From Pelagibius sp050043265 (lineage in GTDB: Bacteria > Pseudomonadota > Alphaproteobacteria > Kiloniellales > Kiloniellaceae), in NCBI GenBank assembly GCA_050043265.1, contig JBHJIR010000040.1, positions 1 to 64,000 on the forward strand: a stretch of DNA of 64,000 bases, given 5' to 3'. The position numbers and the translations under genes were made by a program. Position 1 is the stretch's first letter. Every line of letters starts with the position of its first letter. The notes beneath the pieces were generated by a model. That model did not search any database. It was not told the origin of the DNA and worked only from the letters and a program-made list of their open reading frames with translations. Of the stretch, positions 42,232-54,121 are shown piece by piece.

Positions 42232-43836
42232 TTACACGCTGTCGACCCTTGGCTTTTTTGCGGCCAGGCGCGGTGTCAACACCACAACATCGCCGCCATC
42301 CTTCTCCGAAGCGAGGCAGCGCTGCTTCGGCAAAGTCACGGTAACCACCGTTCCGCCCGCGATAGCACTCTCAAGCACAATCTTGCCCTGATGCATCTCG
42401 ATGTAGCGCTTGCACAGGGCCAGCCCGAGTCCCGTACCGGTGTTTTCATCGCGCATGTAGGCATTCTCTATCTGCACAAAGGCGGCAAAGGCACGGGGGA
42501 TCTGGTCCTTGGGAATACCGATGCCGTTATCGCGCACCACGATGCGGGCTTCGCCCTGGCCGCCGTGATTCACGAATACGGTGGCGCTGCCGTTCCGCGG
42601 CGTAAACTTGACCGCATTGCCGATCAGGTTGAGCAGCACCTGCTTGAGCATCCGCTCGTCGGCAAAGACCCAACTGCTCCGCGTTTCCGCGCTTACTCTG
42701 AGGTGAACGCCTTTGCGCTCGGCCTGGCCGTGCAGCAGATCGACCGACTGCTCTGCAAGTGCCACCAGATCGAAGTTCTCCTCCATCAGTTCCAGCTTGC
42801 CACTCTCGGCCTTGGAGAGATCGAGCAGTTCGTTAATCAGAGCCAGCAGGTGCTTGCCGCCGCTGTGAATATCGCTGATGTAACTTTGGTAGCGCGATGG
42901 CTGAATCTGACCCGCGATGCCCATCATCATCATTTCCGAGTAACCGATGATCGCGTTGAGCGGCGTTCGCAGCTCGTGGCTCATGTTTGCCAGGAATTGC
43001 GACTTCATCGCGCTGGCCTGTTCGGCAGTCTGCTTGGCCAGCCGCAACGCCATTTCGCTCTTCTTCCGTTCGGTGATGTCGCGCATGGTAATGATGAAGG
43101 CGCGTTCGCCATCCCACAGGGTGCGCATGACACGAATCTCGGCGGTGTGAACCATACCCGGCCGGCCACAAAGATCGATCTCCGTCGTGTGGAGGCCCTC
43201 CAGGGGCGTGCCGAACATCTGCCCCATGAGGTCGCAGGCAGCGCATTTCAGCAACCTTTCCGCCGAGGGGTTCACAAAGCGCACGATACCGATACGGTCT
43301 ACGACGACGATAGCATCGGCGTTGTCGACCACCAGGCTAAGGAAACGCCCCTTGCTCAGTTCCAGTTCGCGAATGTGCCGTTCCAGCGAGGCGCGCATCA
43401 GGTGCTGCTCGACCGAATGCTGCAATGCCCAGGTCAGCGCCTCCGGCGAAGCGAGGTCGCGCGACACGACACCCTGGGTGCCGTACTGGGTGGTCTGCCA
43501 GGCCGGGCCCTCGTGGCCGGATTGCGCCAGGACGATCACCGGAATGTCTTCGGCGAGTTGGAGTGTTATGACCGCGGTGTCGACGCCCTTGCTATCCGGC
43601 AGATCGAGGTCGAGCAGGATGACGTCGGTCGGGTCGTTGGACGAGAGCGCCCCGCGCGCCGCAGCAAGGTCGAACACCTGGTCGACCTCAAAGGAATAGT
43701 TCGGCAACCGCTCAAGGATCTTCTTGAGGTGACGACCATAGGCCACGTCGTCGTCGATCAGCAGGATTCTCATTGCCGGGCCGATGCCGCTCTCGGCACC
43801 GCCGACAATGCGCTGCAGCCCGGTTGGTTCTGGCAT
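42232..43836 (-). CDS. REC-PAS-histidine kinase
   Basis: A soluble hybrid kinase of about 534 residues: N-terminal receiver (LLIDDDVAYG, LLDLDLPD), PAS (VVDNADAIVVVDRIGIVRFVNPSAE), HisKA MSHELRTPLNAIIGY (His about 287) and HATPase (NLIGNAVKFT, DNGIGI, GTGLGLALC). In the receiver the conserved Lys is Arg (VVSRDL) and the Thr/Ser is Ala, so signalling there may be altered. The ATG at 43836 follows a GAAGAG; GTG at 43845 and ATG at 43773 are alternatives. It is co-transcribed with the GGDEF protein downstream. A long AT-rich gap separates it from kaiB. Confidence 0.9.
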   Translation of the reverse strand: MPEPTGLQRIVGGAESGIGPAMRILLIDDDVAYGRHLKKILERLPNYSFEVDQVFDLAAARGALSSNDPTDVILLDLDLPDSKGVDTAVITLQLAEDIPVIVLAQSGHEGPAWQTTQYGTQGVVSRDLASPEALTWALQHSVEQHLMRASLERHIRELELSKGRFLSLVVDNADAIVVVDRIGIVRFVNPSAERLLKCAACDLMGQMFGTPLEGLHTTEIDLCGRPGMVHTAEIRVMRTLWDGERAFIITMRDITERKKSEMALRLAKQTAEQASAMKSQFLANMSHELRTPLNAIIGYSEMMMMGIAGQIQPSRYQSYISDIHSGGKHLLALINELLDLSKAESGKLELMEENFDLVALAEQSVDLLHGQAERKGVHLRVSAETRSSWVFADERMLKQVLLNLIGNAVKFTPRNGSATVFVNHGGQGEARIVVRDNGIGIPKDQIPRAFAAFVQIENAYMRDENTGTGLGLALCKRYIEMHQGKIVLESAIAGGTVVTVTLPKQRCLASEKDGGDVVVLTPRLAAKKPRVDSV

Positions 43837-43845
43837 CACCCGCAC

Positions 43846-44177
43846 TCTTCAATACCGTTCCGACGGCCTGCATCCCGCTGGCTTGCCGGATCAGGCGTCC
43901 TTTTGGTTTCGTCTCAAATATAGTTTATTTAAATTAGATGTTTTGTTTATTTTCATTGATGTTTGTTAATTATCCATAAACAACTGGGGCATTTCGTGCC
44001 GGACGTATATCCCTTGGAATATCTTAAAACCGCGTGGTGTTCGGCCCCCAAAAAAGACCGGTAACGTTCAGTTATACTGGTCTTCCACGCCAAAAGAAGC
44101 GCTGCGGACTCACGCGTATTGGGCCCCGTTACGGGCCCTGTGTTGGACCCCCGTGCCGAACATTCCATCGGCACGCT
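43846..44177. other. Gap between kaiB and the REC-PAS kinase gene
   Basis: These 332 bp contain no gene. Near kaiB lie a GGGCCC-x6-GGGCCC hairpin (about 44119-44138) and a better terminator at 44050-44083. From about 43910 to 43990 the DNA is strongly AT-rich and probably holds the promoter of the REC-PAS kinase and GGDEF pair. The two halves of the signalling island thus look like separate transcripts. Confidence 0.55.
44050..44083 (-). terminator. Predicted Rho-independent terminator downstream of kaiB
   Basis: On the minus strand AGACCAGT pairs with ACCGGTCT (eight bases, one mismatch) around a 13-nt loop and is followed directly by six T. It lies about 95 bp after the kaiB stop. The T-run and stem suit intrinsic termination, though the loop is long. 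Confidence 0.6.
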
Positions 44178-44471
44178 CTACTTTACCGTGTAATTCAAAA
44201 GCCCCAAACCAATAAGAATATTTTCTTTATTCGACAGATCGCCAATCACTTTGCGGATGGGCGGCGGCAGTTCCTTCACGACTGTTGGCGTTGCCAGAAT
44301 ATGGCCCTCTTCGGCGGCCTGGGGATAGTCGCGAACATCAATCACCACGAAGTCGAAGGCCCCCTTTAGATCCTCCTCGCAAATCCGTCGCACCGTCCGG
44401 ATTGCCGCGTCCGACCGCGGCGACGGGCCACTGATGAAAAGCTTCAGGACATTGCGGGGCTCTGCAGTCAT
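44178..44471 (-). CDS. kaiB: KaiB-family clock protein
   Basis: A 97-residue protein matching KaiB over its full length: LKLFISGPSPRSDAAIRTVRRIC at the N-terminus, VIDVRDYPQAAEEG, then ATPTVVKELPPPIRKVIG with the cis-proline PPP and the C-terminal DLSNKENILIGLGLL. KaiB is a fold-switching protein that binds KaiC in cyanobacteria and competes with the SasA kinase. No KaiC or KaiA gene is in this window. It lies 67 bp downstream of a large PAS histidine kinase on the same strand, implying a shared transcript. Confidence 0.93.
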   Translation of the reverse strand: MTAEPRNVLKLFISGPSPRSDAAIRTVRRICEEDLKGAFDFVVIDVRDYPQAAEEGHILATPTVVKELPPPIRKVIGDLSNKENILIGLGLLNYTVK

Positions 44472-44538
44472 CTCCCTCTCCGAACCGGCTTGAGTTCATG
44501 GTCGAATAGGACGGGCCGGGCTGCCGGCCAAAGAGCGT

Positions 44539-47217
<2,679 letters not shown>

Positions 47218-47394
47218 TGCTTGACCGCCGGCCCCTCGGCCTCTCCTTCAAGAGATGCTGCGTCCCCCGCCCTTCCTCTTCCCTTGCCGCCACCTTCGCC
47301 AACTGCCCCTCAGCGGCATGCGGCGCCAAGTACGAAAAGATTGGATTACGCATAACATCTATTTCAAAATAATCATAACAACTAGTAAACCTCG

Positions 47395-47409
47395 AGTGGT
47401 AATACCACT
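47395..47409. promoter_or_regulatory. Perfect 15-bp palindrome upstream of the Cache kinase and kaiB
   Basis: AGTGGTA-A-TACCACT is a perfect inverted repeat with a one-base centre. It lies 178 bp upstream of the kinase start within an AT-rich stretch (about 47330-47410), and 55 bp from the end of the neighbouring permease gene. It is a candidate operator for the kinase-kaiB transcript; the binding protein is unknown. Confidence 0.45.
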
Positions 47410-47463
47410 GGGGAAGCGCACGAAAACGTTGAAAAAGCTGAAGGGCCGAGAAGCTTGGCGGCC

Positions 47464-48897
47464 TTAGCGCCCGCCGGGCAGCGCCGCGAAGACCGGCACC
47501 AGGGCCAGCGCCGCCAGGACGGTGAAAGCCGGATTCCACTGCCAGGTGAGCCGACGCGGCGGGATGCCGCCGACCCGGTTGATCAGCAGCACCACCGTCG
47601 CAAAGGGCGACAGCGTCATGGAAAGCGCCCAGCCGCAGGAGATCGCCAGGGCGATCAGCGTGGGATCGGCCGGCAGCACCGGCAGGCTGCCGATCAGGCT
47701 GCCGAAGAACACCGCCATCATGATCGGGCTGAGGGCCAGCAGGCTGAGGGCGGCGACGCTGACCGGCAGCAGCGACAGGAAGACGAAATCGGGCATGGCG
47801 TCGAGGCCGAGGAAACGCGCCCAGGCCGCCGCCGGAATCAGGGCGGCGGCAACGCGGCCGACATAGCCGGAACAGGCGAGCGTAATGGCCACCGGCGCCG
47901 CCCCGGCCAGGTTGACGAGGGCAATGGTCCGCAGGCGGGCGACGGTCGCCGCCGCGACGCCCTGCGGCGCGCCGCGGTTCTGCACCGCGAGCCAGCCGAC
48001 CAGCATGACCGGGCAGGATACCATCAGGCCGAAAACCACCGTCTCACCGGACGCCAGCATGACCGCCGCGCTCATGCCGAACAGCCACCCGCAAGCCAGC
48101 AGGAAGCGGAAGGCGGCCGCCTTCGGGAACACCGGTGCAATCCGGCCGCTCTGTGGACGGTAGGCGCGGAAGCGCAGCTTGTCCTCCAGGGCCCCCAGCA
48201 CCATCAGGCCGAGAAAGATGCAAAAGCCGATGAGAATCCACAGGTGCCGGTTGGTACCCGGGATCAGTTCCATCAACGCCAGCGGCGCGATGGCAGTGGG
48301 CGACCAGATCACGCACCCGGCGAAGCCGCGCAGCATGGCGCTGACCTGACGCTGCTCGCGGACCGGATTACGGGCGTCGCCCGGCGTCGCGCTCTCGCTG
48401 CCCCGCTGGATCAGCGGCACCAGGAAGCTGACCACGCCGACGTAGCACCGCACCGCCATCATGGCGGTGCCGGCATTGAGCGCATAGTAGCGGCGGCCCG
48501 GCGGCTGTTTGGTGAGGTAGTCGCCGCAACGCGCCACCGACGGCGAGGTCGAAGCCGCTTCGTGCAGCAGATTCAGCAGCAGGATGAAGGCCATCAGGAA
48601 AGCGGCCTGGTCCAAGCCGGCCCACACCACCGCCCCGCCCGCCGGATGCAGCCAGAAAGCCAGGACGGTGAGGCCACTGCACAACGTCAGCAGGTACTTC
48701 TCGCGCAGGCCCAGATCGCGCGCCGCCACCACCACGGTCAGCAGCATGGCGCCGTGGGCGGCAACCTGCACCGCTTCGCTGCCGGCCAGCCGCGCCAGCA
48801 GCTCGAGCGCCATCACCGCCAGAAGGCAGAGCGACGCGGCCTGGCGGCCCTGGCCGGCGACCGCGAGGCCGCCGCTGACCGGTTGAGGAGACGGCAT
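47464..48897 (-). CDS. Predicted permease of the ion-transporter superfamily
   Basis: A 477-residue, very hydrophobic inner-membrane protein with roughly 12 helices. It has paired discontinuous-looking segments with helix-breaking SP motifs, GCVIWSPTAIAPLALMEL and MTLSPFATVVLLINRVG, as in ArsB/DASS/CitT-type ion transporters. It could carry an organic acid anion. It is the last gene of the reverse sugar-acid operon, 81 bp after the aldolase gene, so a second uptake or an export route for that pathway is possible. I do not recognise a closer family. Confidence 0.6.
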   Translation of the reverse strand: MPSPQPVSGGLAVAGQGRQAASLCLLAVMALELLARLAGSEAVQVAAHGAMLLTVVVAARDLGLREKYLLTLCSGLTVLAFWLHPAGGAVVWAGLDQAAFLMAFILLLNLLHEAASTSPSVARCGDYLTKQPPGRRYYALNAGTAMMAVRCYVGVVSFLVPLIQRGSESATPGDARNPVREQRQVSAMLRGFAGCVIWSPTAIAPLALMELIPGTNRHLWILIGFCIFLGLMVLGALEDKLRFRAYRPQSGRIAPVFPKAAAFRFLLACGWLFGMSAAVMLASGETVVFGLMVSCPVMLVGWLAVQNRGAPQGVAAATVARLRTIALVNLAGAAPVAITLACSGYVGRVAAALIPAAAWARFLGLDAMPDFVFLSLLPVSVAALSLLALSPIMMAVFFGSLIGSLPVLPADPTLIALAISCGWALSMTLSPFATVVLLINRVGGIPPRRLTWQWNPAFTVLAALALVPVFAALPGGR

Positions 48898-48978
48898 TTA
48901 ACGCTGTGTCCGCTGGAGGGAGGCTTCCCTCATAGACGATATGGCTTGAGAATCACAGATTTACCGTCGTGGAATGGC

Positions 48979-49764
48979 CTAAGGGTGGCCCGGGCCGCAG
49001 GTGTTCTTGAACTCCCCCGCCAGCCGCTCGACGCCGCGCAGCAGGACGGACAGGTCCGCTCCAACGGCGGTGAACAGCGAGCCGAGTTCCATGCAGCGGC
49101 GCGCGAAATCCAGATCGTAGGTCAGCACGCCGGCCGGCTTACCGGCCGCATGCACCCGCTTGATGGCGCCCTCGACCGCGGCGACGACCGTCGGATGAAA
49201 CAGCTCGCCCGCATGGCCGAGACTGGCCGAGAGGTCGCCCGGGCCGATGAAAATGCCGTCGACCCCGTCGACCGCGGCGATATCCTCGATCGCATCCAGC
49301 GCCTGGCGTGTTTCCACCTGGACCAGCAGGCAGATCTCCGTCTCGGCATGCTTGGCATAATTCTTCACCCGCCCGAAGCGGCTGGCGCGGGTGCGGCCCG
49401 CCACGCCACGGATGCCGGCCGGCGGATAGCGCACCGCAGCCACCGCCGCCTCGGCCTCGGCCACCGACTGGACATAGGGGATCAGCAGGCTCTGGGCACC
49501 GAGGTCGAGCAGCCGCTTGATCAGCACCGGGTCGTTGGATGCCGGGCGCACCACCGTCGAAACGTCGTAGGCCGCCGCCGCCTGCAATTGCGGCAGGACC
49601 TCCAGCACGTCGGAGGGCGAGTGCTCGGTATCGAGCAGCAGCCAGTCGAAGCCGGCACCCGCCAGCGCCTCGGTGAGGAAGCCGCCGGGCAGCATGCACC
49701 ACAGGCCGACCTGCTGGCGGCCGGCGAGGATCGCCGCTTTGAAAGCATTATGGGGAAGGTTCAT
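48979..49764 (-). CDS. HpcH/HpaI-type aldolase
   Basis: A 261-residue class II aldolase of the HpcH/HpaI (2-keto-3-deoxy sugar acid / 4-hydroxy-2-oxoheptanedioate) family, cleaving a 2-keto-3-deoxy acid to pyruvate plus an aldehyde. Motifs: LLLDTEHSPSDV, RTRASRFGRVKNYAK, VQVETRQAL (metal Glu) and FIGPGDLSASLG (metal Asp). In this operon the substrate is likely a 2-keto-3-deoxy aldonate or aldarate made by the dehydratases upstream. Length is standard. It lies 26 bp after the aldehyde dehydrogenase gene. Confidence 0.88.
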   Translation of the reverse strand: MNLPHNAFKAAILAGRQQVGLWCMLPGGFLTEALAGAGFDWLLLDTEHSPSDVLEVLPQLQAAAAYDVSTVVRPASNDPVLIKRLLDLGAQSLLIPYVQSVAEAEAAVAAVRYPPAGIRGVAGRTRASRFGRVKNYAKHAETEICLLVQVETRQALDAIEDIAAVDGVDGIFIGPGDLSASLGHAGELFHPTVVAAVEGAIKRVHAAGKPAGVLTYDLDFARRCMELGSLFTAVGADLSVLLRGVERLAGEFKNTCGPGHP

Positions 49765-49789
49765 CGCGGCGGCTCCTCACGCTAAGGCA

Positions 49790-51307
49790 TTATCCGGCGA
49801 CATCGGCCGGCAGCACGGTTTCGGGGATGTTCTGGTAGCAGACCGGCCGCAGGAAGCGGCGGATCGACAAGGTCCCGACCGAGGTCGCCCCGAAGTTGGT
49901 CGAGGCCGGATAGGGGCCGCCGTGCACCATGGCATCGCAGACCTCGACCCCGGTCGGGTAGCCGTTGGCGAGGATGCGGCCGGCCTTGCGCTCTAGGATC
50001 GGCAGCAGGCGGCGGGCATCGCCGGCGTCGCTCTCGTCCATATGCAGGGTGCAGGTGAGCTGGCCCTGCAGGCTGCGGGCGATCTCCACCATCTCCTCGA
50101 AGCCGCTGGCGGCGACCACCAGACCGAGGGGGCCGAAGACCTCCTCGCCCAGTTCTTCGTTGGCCAGCCAGTCCTTGCCCGTGGTCGAAAACAGATAAGG
50201 TGTGGCGTTGCGGAGGTCGCAAGGCGTCGTCAGCACCTCCTGCACGCCAGCAGGGCCCCGCACCCGGTCGCGGCCGCTGCGATAGGCCTCGGCGATACCG
50301 TCGGTCAGCATGGTCTGGGCCTGGGTCGCCTCCAGGGCGGCCGAGGTGGTGGCGACGAAGGCCTGCAGGTCCGGCCCGTCGAGGGCGACGGCGATGCCCG
50401 GGTTGGTGCAGAACTGCCCGGCGCCCATCGTCAGCGAGCCGGCCCAGCCCTTGGCGATCGCCTCGCCACGGGCGGCCAGCGCCTGGGGCAGCAGGAACAT
50501 CGGGTTCACCGAACCGAGCTCACCGAAGAAAGGAATCGGCTCGGGCCGCCGCGCGCAGAGATCGAACAGCGCACGGCCGCCGGCCAGCGAGCCGGTGAAA
50601 CCCACCGCCTTGATCAGCGGATGCTGCACCAGCGACTGCCCGACATCGCGCTTGCCGCCCTGGATCAGCGAGAAGACGCCGGGGTGCAGGCCACAGGCCT
50701 TCACCGCCGCGGCAACCGCCTGGGCCACGATCTCGCCGGTGCCGGGATGGGCCGAGTGGCCCTTGACCACCACCGGACAACCGGCGGCCAGCGCCGCGGC
50801 GGTGTCGCCGCCGGCGGTGGAGAAGGCGAGCGGGAAATTGGAGGCACCGAAGACCGCAACCGGACCGATGGGCCGCTGCATCAGACGCAGTTCCGGGCGC
50901 GGCAGGGGCTGGCGGTCCGGCAGCGCCGCGTCGTGGCGGCGGTCCAGGTAGTCGCCCTTTTCGATGTGGCTGGCGAAGAGGCGCAGCTGGCCGGTGGTGC
51001 GGCCGCGCTCGCCGTTCAGGCGGGCCTCCGGCAGGCCGGTTTCCTGGGTGCCGATCTCGGTGATCGCATCGCCGCGCGCCTCAATCTCGTCGGCGATCTT
51101 GTTGAGAAAGGCAGCTCGCTCGGCCCGGCTGGTGTAGCCGTAGCTGGTGAAGGCTTCCTCCGCCGCCTTGGCAGCCGCATCGACGTGGTCCGGTGTGCCG
51201 ACGGCGTAGGCATGGCTCGGCCCGTGGGCCGGGTCGGAGTCGAAGGTCGTGTCACCGGCGATCCAGTTGCCGGCAATGAGGTGCTTTCCGGTCAAGCCAA
51301 GGCTCAT
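49790..51307 (-). CDS. Ketoglutarate-semialdehyde-type aldehyde dehydrogenase
   Basis: A 505-residue NAD(P)+-dependent aldehyde dehydrogenase. The catalytic Cys is in MGAGQFCTNPGI and the general base Glu in FFGELGSVNP; the N-terminal LTGKHLIAGNWIAG and FGASNFPLAFSTAGGDTAAAL are typical of the 2,5-dioxovalerate (alpha-ketoglutarate semialdehyde) subgroup. This would be the last step of the oxidative arabinose/glucarate path to 2-oxoglutarate. The ATG at 51307 has AAAGGATGA upstream. It sits in the sugar-acid operon beside aldolase and dehydratases. Confidence 0.88.
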   Translation of the reverse strand: MSLGLTGKHLIAGNWIAGDTTFDSDPAHGPSHAYAVGTPDHVDAAAKAAEEAFTSYGYTSRAERAAFLNKIADEIEARGDAITEIGTQETGLPEARLNGERGRTTGQLRLFASHIEKGDYLDRRHDAALPDRQPLPRPELRLMQRPIGPVAVFGASNFPLAFSTAGGDTAAALAAGCPVVVKGHSAHPGTGEIVAQAVAAAVKACGLHPGVFSLIQGGKRDVGQSLVQHPLIKAVGFTGSLAGGRALFDLCARRPEPIPFFGELGSVNPMFLLPQALAARGEAIAKGWAGSLTMGAGQFCTNPGIAVALDGPDLQAFVATTSAALEATQAQTMLTDGIAEAYRSGRDRVRGPAGVQEVLTTPCDLRNATPYLFSTTGKDWLANEELGEEVFGPLGLVVAASGFEEMVEIARSLQGQLTCTLHMDESDAGDARRLLPILERKAGRILANGYPTGVEVCDAMVHGGPYPASTNFGATSVGTLSIRRFLRPVCYQNIPETVLPADVAG

Positions 51308-51356
51308 CGTCTCATCCTTTTCTGTGCGCTGCGCCCGGGTGCGCGGCACCGCCGGG

Positions 51357-51497
51357 TCAGTCCAGCTTGGGGGCAGGGTTCAGCGGCGTCCTGTGGTCGC
51401 CGCGTTCCTGGTAATCGGAGTCGTGCAGTTTATTGATCGGCTGCGACTTGTCGACCGGCGCGACGCAACAGGCCCGAATCCCGCGAATCTTAGTCAT
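51357..51497 (-). CDS. Possible 46-residue small protein
   Basis: An open frame of 46 residues beginning MTKIRGIRACCVAPVDK and ending in TPLNPAPKLD fills most of the gap between the UxaA-like gene and the aldehyde dehydrogenase gene. Its later codons have the high G/C third positions of real genes here, but no clear ribosome binding site precedes it. It could be a small gene or the remnant of an enolase-family dehydratase (MTKIRGIR resembles their N-termini). No hydrophobic segment is seen. Confidence 0.35.
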   Translation of the reverse strand: MTKIRGIRACCVAPVDKSQPINKLHDSDYQERGDHRTPLNPAPKLD

Positions 51498-51510
51498 AGC
51501 AGCGCCATGC

Positions 51511-53043
51511 TCATGCCAGCACGCCGATGGGCCAGGGGACGAACTCGTCCGCGCCGACGCCCAGCGCCTCGCTTTTGGATTTCTCGCCCGAGGCGACGGC
51601 CAGCAGCTTCCAGAAAATCGCCTCGCCCATTTCGTCGAGGGTGGCGGTGCCATCGATCACCGGACCGCAGTTGATATCCATGTCGCCGGTCATACGCTGG
51701 TACATCGGCGTGTTGGTCGCCAGCTTCACGGTCGGCGCCGGAAATGAGCCGAAGCAGGAGCCGCGCCCGGTGGTGAAGCAGATGAGGTTGGCGCCGCCGG
51801 CGATCTGCCCGGTGGCCGAGACCGGGTCGTAGCCCGGCGTATCCATGATGACCAGGCCATGCTCGGTCACCGGCTCGGCGTAGCGGTAGACCGCGTTGAT
51901 GCCCGAGGAACCGCCCTTCTTGGCCCCGCCCAGCGCCTTCTCGATGATGTTGGCGAGGCCGCCGGCGTTGTTGCCGGGCGACACGCGACCGTTGATCTGG
52001 GTATCGCGGCCCTTGTTGTAGTCGAGCCACCATTCGATGCGCTCGACGAACTTGCGGCCGACCTCGGGCGTCCTGGCCCGCGCCGTCAGGGTGTGCTCGA
52101 CACCGTAAAGCTCGGGCGTTTCCGAGAGGATCGCAGTGCCGCCATGGCGCACCAGGATATCGACCGCCTTGCCCAGCGCCGGATTGGCCGACAGCCCGGA
52201 AAAACCATCGGAACCACCGCACTGCAGCCCGACCGTGATGTGTTCGGCCGAACAGGGCTCGCGGGTGACCTGGTTTGTCTCCGCGAGCATCTCGCGGACC
52301 ATCGCCTTGCCTTCCTCGATGGCCGCCGCCGTGCCGCCGGCCTGCTGCATGATCACCGTCTTCAGCGCCTTGCCGGTGGCGAGGCTCTGTTCCTCGAAGA
52401 ATCGGGCGAGGTTGTTGCGCTCGCAGCCCAGCGAGCAGACCACGGCGCCGGCCATGTTGGGGTGGCGGATGTAACCCGCCAGGGTACGGCGCAACAGGTC
52501 CATCGGCTCACCGGTCATCTCCATGCCGCAGCCCTGCTCGTGCACGAAGGGCACCACGCCGTCGACGTTGGGATAATCCGCCAGACGTTCTGCGTCGAAG
52601 TAGTTGGCGATGCGCCGGGCCACTGTGGCCGAGCAGTTCACCGTGATGAACACGCCGATGTAGTTGCGTGTCCCGATGCGCCCATCCGCACGGCGAATGC
52701 CCTGGAAGGTGGCGCGCTGGTCGGCCGGCAGCAGCGCCGTCGGACGGTAGTCCTGGCCGAAGCGGTAGTCCTTCTGGAAATCGTCCATCAGCACGTTGTG
52801 GCTGTGCATCCAGCAGCCCGGTTCGATATCCGTGCCGGCGAAACCGATGATGGTGTTGTACTTCAGGATCGGATCGCCTTTGGCGATCGCGCGGGTCGCG
52901 ATCTTGTGGCCTAGCGGCACCTCGTGCAGCGTGGTCACGCCCTCGGTCCGGATCGGCGTGCCCTTGGCGATCTCGACGCGGGCGACGACGACGTTATCGG
53001 CGCCATCGAGGCGGATGACGGGGGAAACGGTGTCGTTGCTCAT
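51511..53043 (-). CDS. UxaA-family altronate/galactarate-type dehydratase
   Basis: A 510-residue iron-dependent dehydratase. The N-terminal SAF domain (about 20-100: VARVEIAKGTPI, HEVPLGHKIATRAIAKGDPI, CWMHSHNV) is followed by the altronate dehydratase core with NCSATVARRIA, HEQGCGME, GAVVCSLGCERNN and LQCGGSDGFSG cysteine motifs and IDGTATLDEMGE near the end. Family members dehydrate D-altronate or galactarate to 2-keto-3-deoxy acids. The ATG at 53043 overlaps the stop of the UxuA-like gene by ATGA. The specific sugar acid cannot be fixed from the sequence. Confidence 0.87.
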   Translation of the reverse strand: MSNDTVSPVIRLDGADNVVVARVEIAKGTPIRTEGVTTLHEVPLGHKIATRAIAKGDPILKYNTIIGFAGTDIEPGCWMHSHNVLMDDFQKDYRFGQDYRPTALLPADQRATFQGIRRADGRIGTRNYIGVFITVNCSATVARRIANYFDAERLADYPNVDGVVPFVHEQGCGMEMTGEPMDLLRRTLAGYIRHPNMAGAVVCSLGCERNNLARFFEEQSLATGKALKTVIMQQAGGTAAAIEEGKAMVREMLAETNQVTREPCSAEHITVGLQCGGSDGFSGLSANPALGKAVDILVRHGGTAILSETPELYGVEHTLTARARTPEVGRKFVERIEWWLDYNKGRDTQINGRVSPGNNAGGLANIIEKALGGAKKGGSSGINAVYRYAEPVTEHGLVIMDTPGYDPVSATGQIAGGANLICFTTGRGSCFGSFPAPTVKLATNTPMYQRMTGDMDINCGPVIDGTATLDEMGEAIFWKLLAVASGEKSKSEALGVGADEFVPWPIGVLA

Positions 53044-54116
53044 GCGGCGTGCAGCAGCCCTTGGGTATAGCCCAGCGCGAAGGCGAAGAAACGTTCGCGG
53101 GCGGGGTCGAGGTCGGAGGCCGGTACGTGGTCGGGGCAGAGGATGCCGCGGTAGCCGACCTGCCGGTAGGCGCGCACGGCCGCGGCCATGTCGACGGCGC
53201 CCTCGTCGGGAAAACATTCGGAGAAGTCGCAGTAGCCGCCCTTGATGTTGCGGAAATGCACCATGTAGATGCGCCCCCGGCCGCCGATGCGGCGGATCGC
53301 CTCGATCACATAAGGGCCGGGGTCGGGCGCCATCTCGGCGACGGTGCCCTGGCAGAAGTTGATGCCGTGGGCCGGGCTTTCCGGCGCCAGGTCGAGATAA
53401 CGCTCCATCCCCTCGATGGAGCCGACGACATGCTCGACACCGTTGAGGCCGCCCTTGGGAAAGGCCGGATCGTGCGGGTGGGCGGCCAGGCGGATGCCGG
53501 CCTTCTCCGCTTCGGGAACGATCACCGAGACGAGTTCTTCCAGGGCCGTCCAAGCCTGAGTAGCGGTCACGCCGGCCGTGTGGTTCGCCACCACCTGCCC
53601 CAGGGCGAGATCGGTTCCCGCCGCGTTGACGCCGATGTCGGCGCCGGCGATATCCGCCGCCGGGTGGCCCACACCCCAATAGGAGTAGGCCTCGTCGGCA
53701 TCGCGGCTGTAGTCGGCGGCGCGGAAGGCGCTTTCCAGAACGCCGCCGCGCCCCGGGCGCCGGCCCGTGCGGGTGATGCCGACCATCTGGACATTGTACT
53801 TCAGCATCGCAAGGCCGCCGTCCGCCGCCGCGCGGATATCGTTGCGCAGTTTGCCGGCGCGCCGCGCGGCCCTCGGACGATCATAGAGGCTGTCGAGCAG
53901 GAAAGAATCGACGTCCAGCGCCAGGCACTCCAGCGTCAGCCCGAAGCCTTCGATCCAGCGGCGGTGTTCGGCCACCTTGTGGGCCTCCCACAGGCCGTCG
54001 GCATCTTCCAGATGGGTGTTCGGACGCGTGTCGACGACAACGTTGGCCACGCCCAACTGGGCCGAAAGACGCAACCGTTCGGCCGTCGGATTGATGATCT
54101 GCTCGCCGATATACAT
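53040..54116 (-). CDS. Mannonate dehydratase-like protein (UxuA family)
   Basis: A 358-residue TIM-barrel protein of the UxuA group, which dehydrates D-mannonate to 2-keto-3-deoxygluconate using a metal. Seen: the barrel strands ending in LAAHPHDPAFPKGGLNGVEHV, GINFCQGTVAEM, VHFRNIKGGYCDFSECFPDEGAVDM and ILCPDHVP. The His and Cys of HPHDP, NFCQG and HFRN form the metal site. It is shorter at the start than E. coli UxuA. It is coupled to the UxaA-like gene and lies 5 bp after the RraA-like stop, so it acts in the same sugar-acid path. Confidence 0.85.
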   Translation of the reverse strand: MYIGEQIINPTAERLRLSAQLGVANVVVDTRPNTHLEDADGLWEAHKVAEHRRWIEGFGLTLECLALDVDSFLLDSLYDRPRAARRAGKLRNDIRAAADGGLAMLKYNVQMVGITRTGRRPGRGGVLESAFRAADYSRDADEAYSYWGVGHPAADIAGADIGVNAAGTDLALGQVVANHTAGVTATQAWTALEELVSVIVPEAEKAGIRLAAHPHDPAFPKGGLNGVEHVVGSIEGMERYLDLAPESPAHGINFCQGTVAEMAPDPGPYVIEAIRRIGGRGRIYMVHFRNIKGGYCDFSECFPDEGAVDMAAAVRAYRQVGYRGILCPDHVPASDLDPARERFFAFALGYTQGLLHAA

Positions 54117-54121
54117 GGGAC

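Noticed and set aside
47455..49785. 776-residue forward open frame
   Set aside because: It is antisense to the permease and the HpaI-type aldolase. Its Gln/Arg/His-rich sequence with no domains is typical of high-GC shadows.
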